Source: Oscillospiraceae bacterium | GTDB lineage: Bacteria; Bacillota; Clostridia; Oscillospirales; Oscillospiraceae | Reading direction: 5' to 3' | Assembly (NCBI GenBank): GCA_031266955.1 | Contig: JAISAA010000233.1 | Span: forward strand, 1-7,015 | DNA: 7,015 nucleotides | Shown here: piece after piece, positions 6,093-7,015 of the stretch | Layout of the letters: every line of letters starts with the position of its first letter | Numbering within the stretch: position 1 is the first letter of the stretch | Notes under the pieces: model-generated | Seen by the model: only the letters and a program-made list of their open reading frames with translations | Databases searched by the model: none | Told to the model about the DNA's origin: nothing | Program-made: the position numbers and the translations under genes

Positions 6093-7015
6093 GTGAACAT
6101 CCCCAATATAACATATATTTTAGCGGCGCTGACGATCATCGGGACCGGCGCTTTTTTCGCTTACTATTTCGCATCCGACGCCCCGAGGCTCGGCACGACG
6201 GAGTGGATCGACCGCGCGATATATAAGCCGCGCTTCCGCTTTCGCTTCGTCTCGCATCCGACGGACAGGGGTGATGCTATCCCGCTCGCCGTCATACTCG
6301 CGGTGTTTACGTTCGCGTCGTTTTTCAAGCTCGGGGATTTCAGCGCGCCGCAGACGTTTCACAGGTTCACGGGCGACGCGCCGTATGTGACGGCGGAGCT
6401 CGCTCAAACCGCGCCCGTAACAAAAATAATGTTCTATACCGGTATGTACACGGGCGGCTACACGCTGTCCTACTCAGAGGACGGCGAAAACTGGACTGAG
6501 GTCTCGGCAGCCGCGGAAGGCGAAGACGACAAGAGTGGCAAGCCTCCGATGGAGCAAACTCACGCCGATCTGTTCAAATGGCGCACCGCCTCGATAGGCG
6601 AGGGCTTTGAAGCGAAATTTTTGCGTTTTTCGGCTACGAATACTCCGATAGAGCTCGGCGAGCTGGCGATCTACACGGACGGCGGCAGGCTTCTCACCCC
6701 CTCCGGTCTCCCGAAGGAGCTCACGGACGAGCGCGAGTTGATCCCGGAGCGCGCGTCGTATATGAACAGTATGTATTTCGACGAGATTTATCACGGCCGC
6801 GCGGCGTTTGAGACGATACGCGGCGAATACCCATATGAGACGGTCCACCCGCCCCTCGGCAAAACGATAATTTCGTTAGGCGTGGAGCTTTTCGGAATGA
6901 CGCCGTTCGGCTGGCGCTGTATGGGGACGCTTTTCGGCGTCGGTATGCTCGCCGTGCTCTACGTTATCCTAAAAAATCTGTTCGGCAGGCGCATAGTCGC
7001 GATTTGCGGGACGCT
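6093..7015 (+). CDS. PMT-type (GT39-like) membrane glycosyltransferase with discoidin-like insert, 5' part
   Basis: The frame is open from GTG 6093 to the window end (307 codons), so the C-terminus is missing. It resembles dolichyl-phosphate-mannose protein mannosyltransferases, polytopic enzymes that move sugar from a polyprenyl-phosphate donor to an extracytoplasmic acceptor. Predicted membrane segments are residues about 6-26 and 62-80, then hydrophobic stretches from about 257 on. DEIYHG at 230-235 matches the catalytic Asp-Glu loop of PMT enzymes, and HPPLGK at 252-257 is the family hallmark. Between the second membrane segment and DEIYH lies a soluble module, about 96-197, with YTLSYSEDGENWTEV and a later FLRFSATNTPIELGELAIY, typical of F5/8 type C (discoidin) domains. 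The gene begins 42 bases after the rluD-like gene with its own strong ribosome site. Donor, acceptor and product are unknown; a mannosyl or other hexosyl role is family inference only. Confidence 0.85.
   Translation, partial: MNIPNITYILAALTIIGTGAFFAYYFASDAPRLGTTEWIDRAIYKPRFRFRFVSHPTDRGDAIPLAVILAVFTFASFFKLGDFSAPQTFHRFTGDAPYVTAELAQTAPVTKIMFYTGMYTGGYTLSYSEDGENWTEVSAAAEGEDDKSGKPPMEQTHADLFKWRTASIGEGFEAKFLRFSATNTPIELGELAIYTDGGRLLTPSGLPKELTDERELIPERASYMNSMYFDEIYHGRAAFETIRGEYPYETVHPPLGKTIISLGVELFGMTPFGWRCMGTLFGVGMLAVLYVILKNLFGRRIVAICGT

Noticed and set aside
6120..6848. - strand open frames opposite the PMT gene
   Set aside because: The + frame here has the PMT hallmarks DEIYH and HPPLGK, membrane helices and a good ribosome site; the opposite frames have none.

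Overview
The window reads as a continuous stretch of bacterial chromosome, with every convincing gene on the + strand. By eye it is GC-rich, roughly 60 %. Gene content and order match the conserved division and cell-wall (dcw-downstream) neighbourhood of Firmicutes: ylmE, sepF, divIVA, ileS, lspA and an rluD-like gene. DivIVA and IleRS resemble sequences of GC-rich Clostridia, probably Oscillospirales/Ruminococcaceae. That placement rests on remembered family features, not on a search.

Layout: 1-327 is the 3' end of a YggS/YlmE PLP-homeostasis gene. 372-839 is sepF, the FtsZ membrane anchor. 885-1640 is a DivIVA-family coiled-coil protein with a long acidic tail. 1716-4529 is a complete isoleucyl-tRNA synthetase. 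4529-5143 is lspA (signal peptidase II) with an extra hydrophilic tail. 5112-6050 is an RluD-family 23S rRNA pseudouridine synthase that starts inside lspA. 6093-7015 is the 5' part of a PMT-type (GT39-like) membrane glycosyltransferase with a discoidin-like insert; it runs off the window. No intergenic gap exceeds about 75 bases.

The tight spacing (44, 45, 75, -1, -32 and 42 bases) suggests one or two transcription units. They would link septum assembly (SepF, DivIVA), isoleucine charging, lipoprotein maturation (LspA), ribosome modification (RluD-like) and envelope glycosylation (PMT). A weak hairpin after divIVA is the only candidate transcription boundary.

No RNA gene, mobile element, CRISPR array, phage gene or clearly new system is visible. 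The points worth a second look are the absence of ylmG and ylmH between sepF and divIVA, non-consensus IleRS signature motifs (HIGT and AMHKS), an aromatic end motif on the DivIVA tail, the LspA tail overlapping the next gene, and the discoidin-like module inside the PMT protein.
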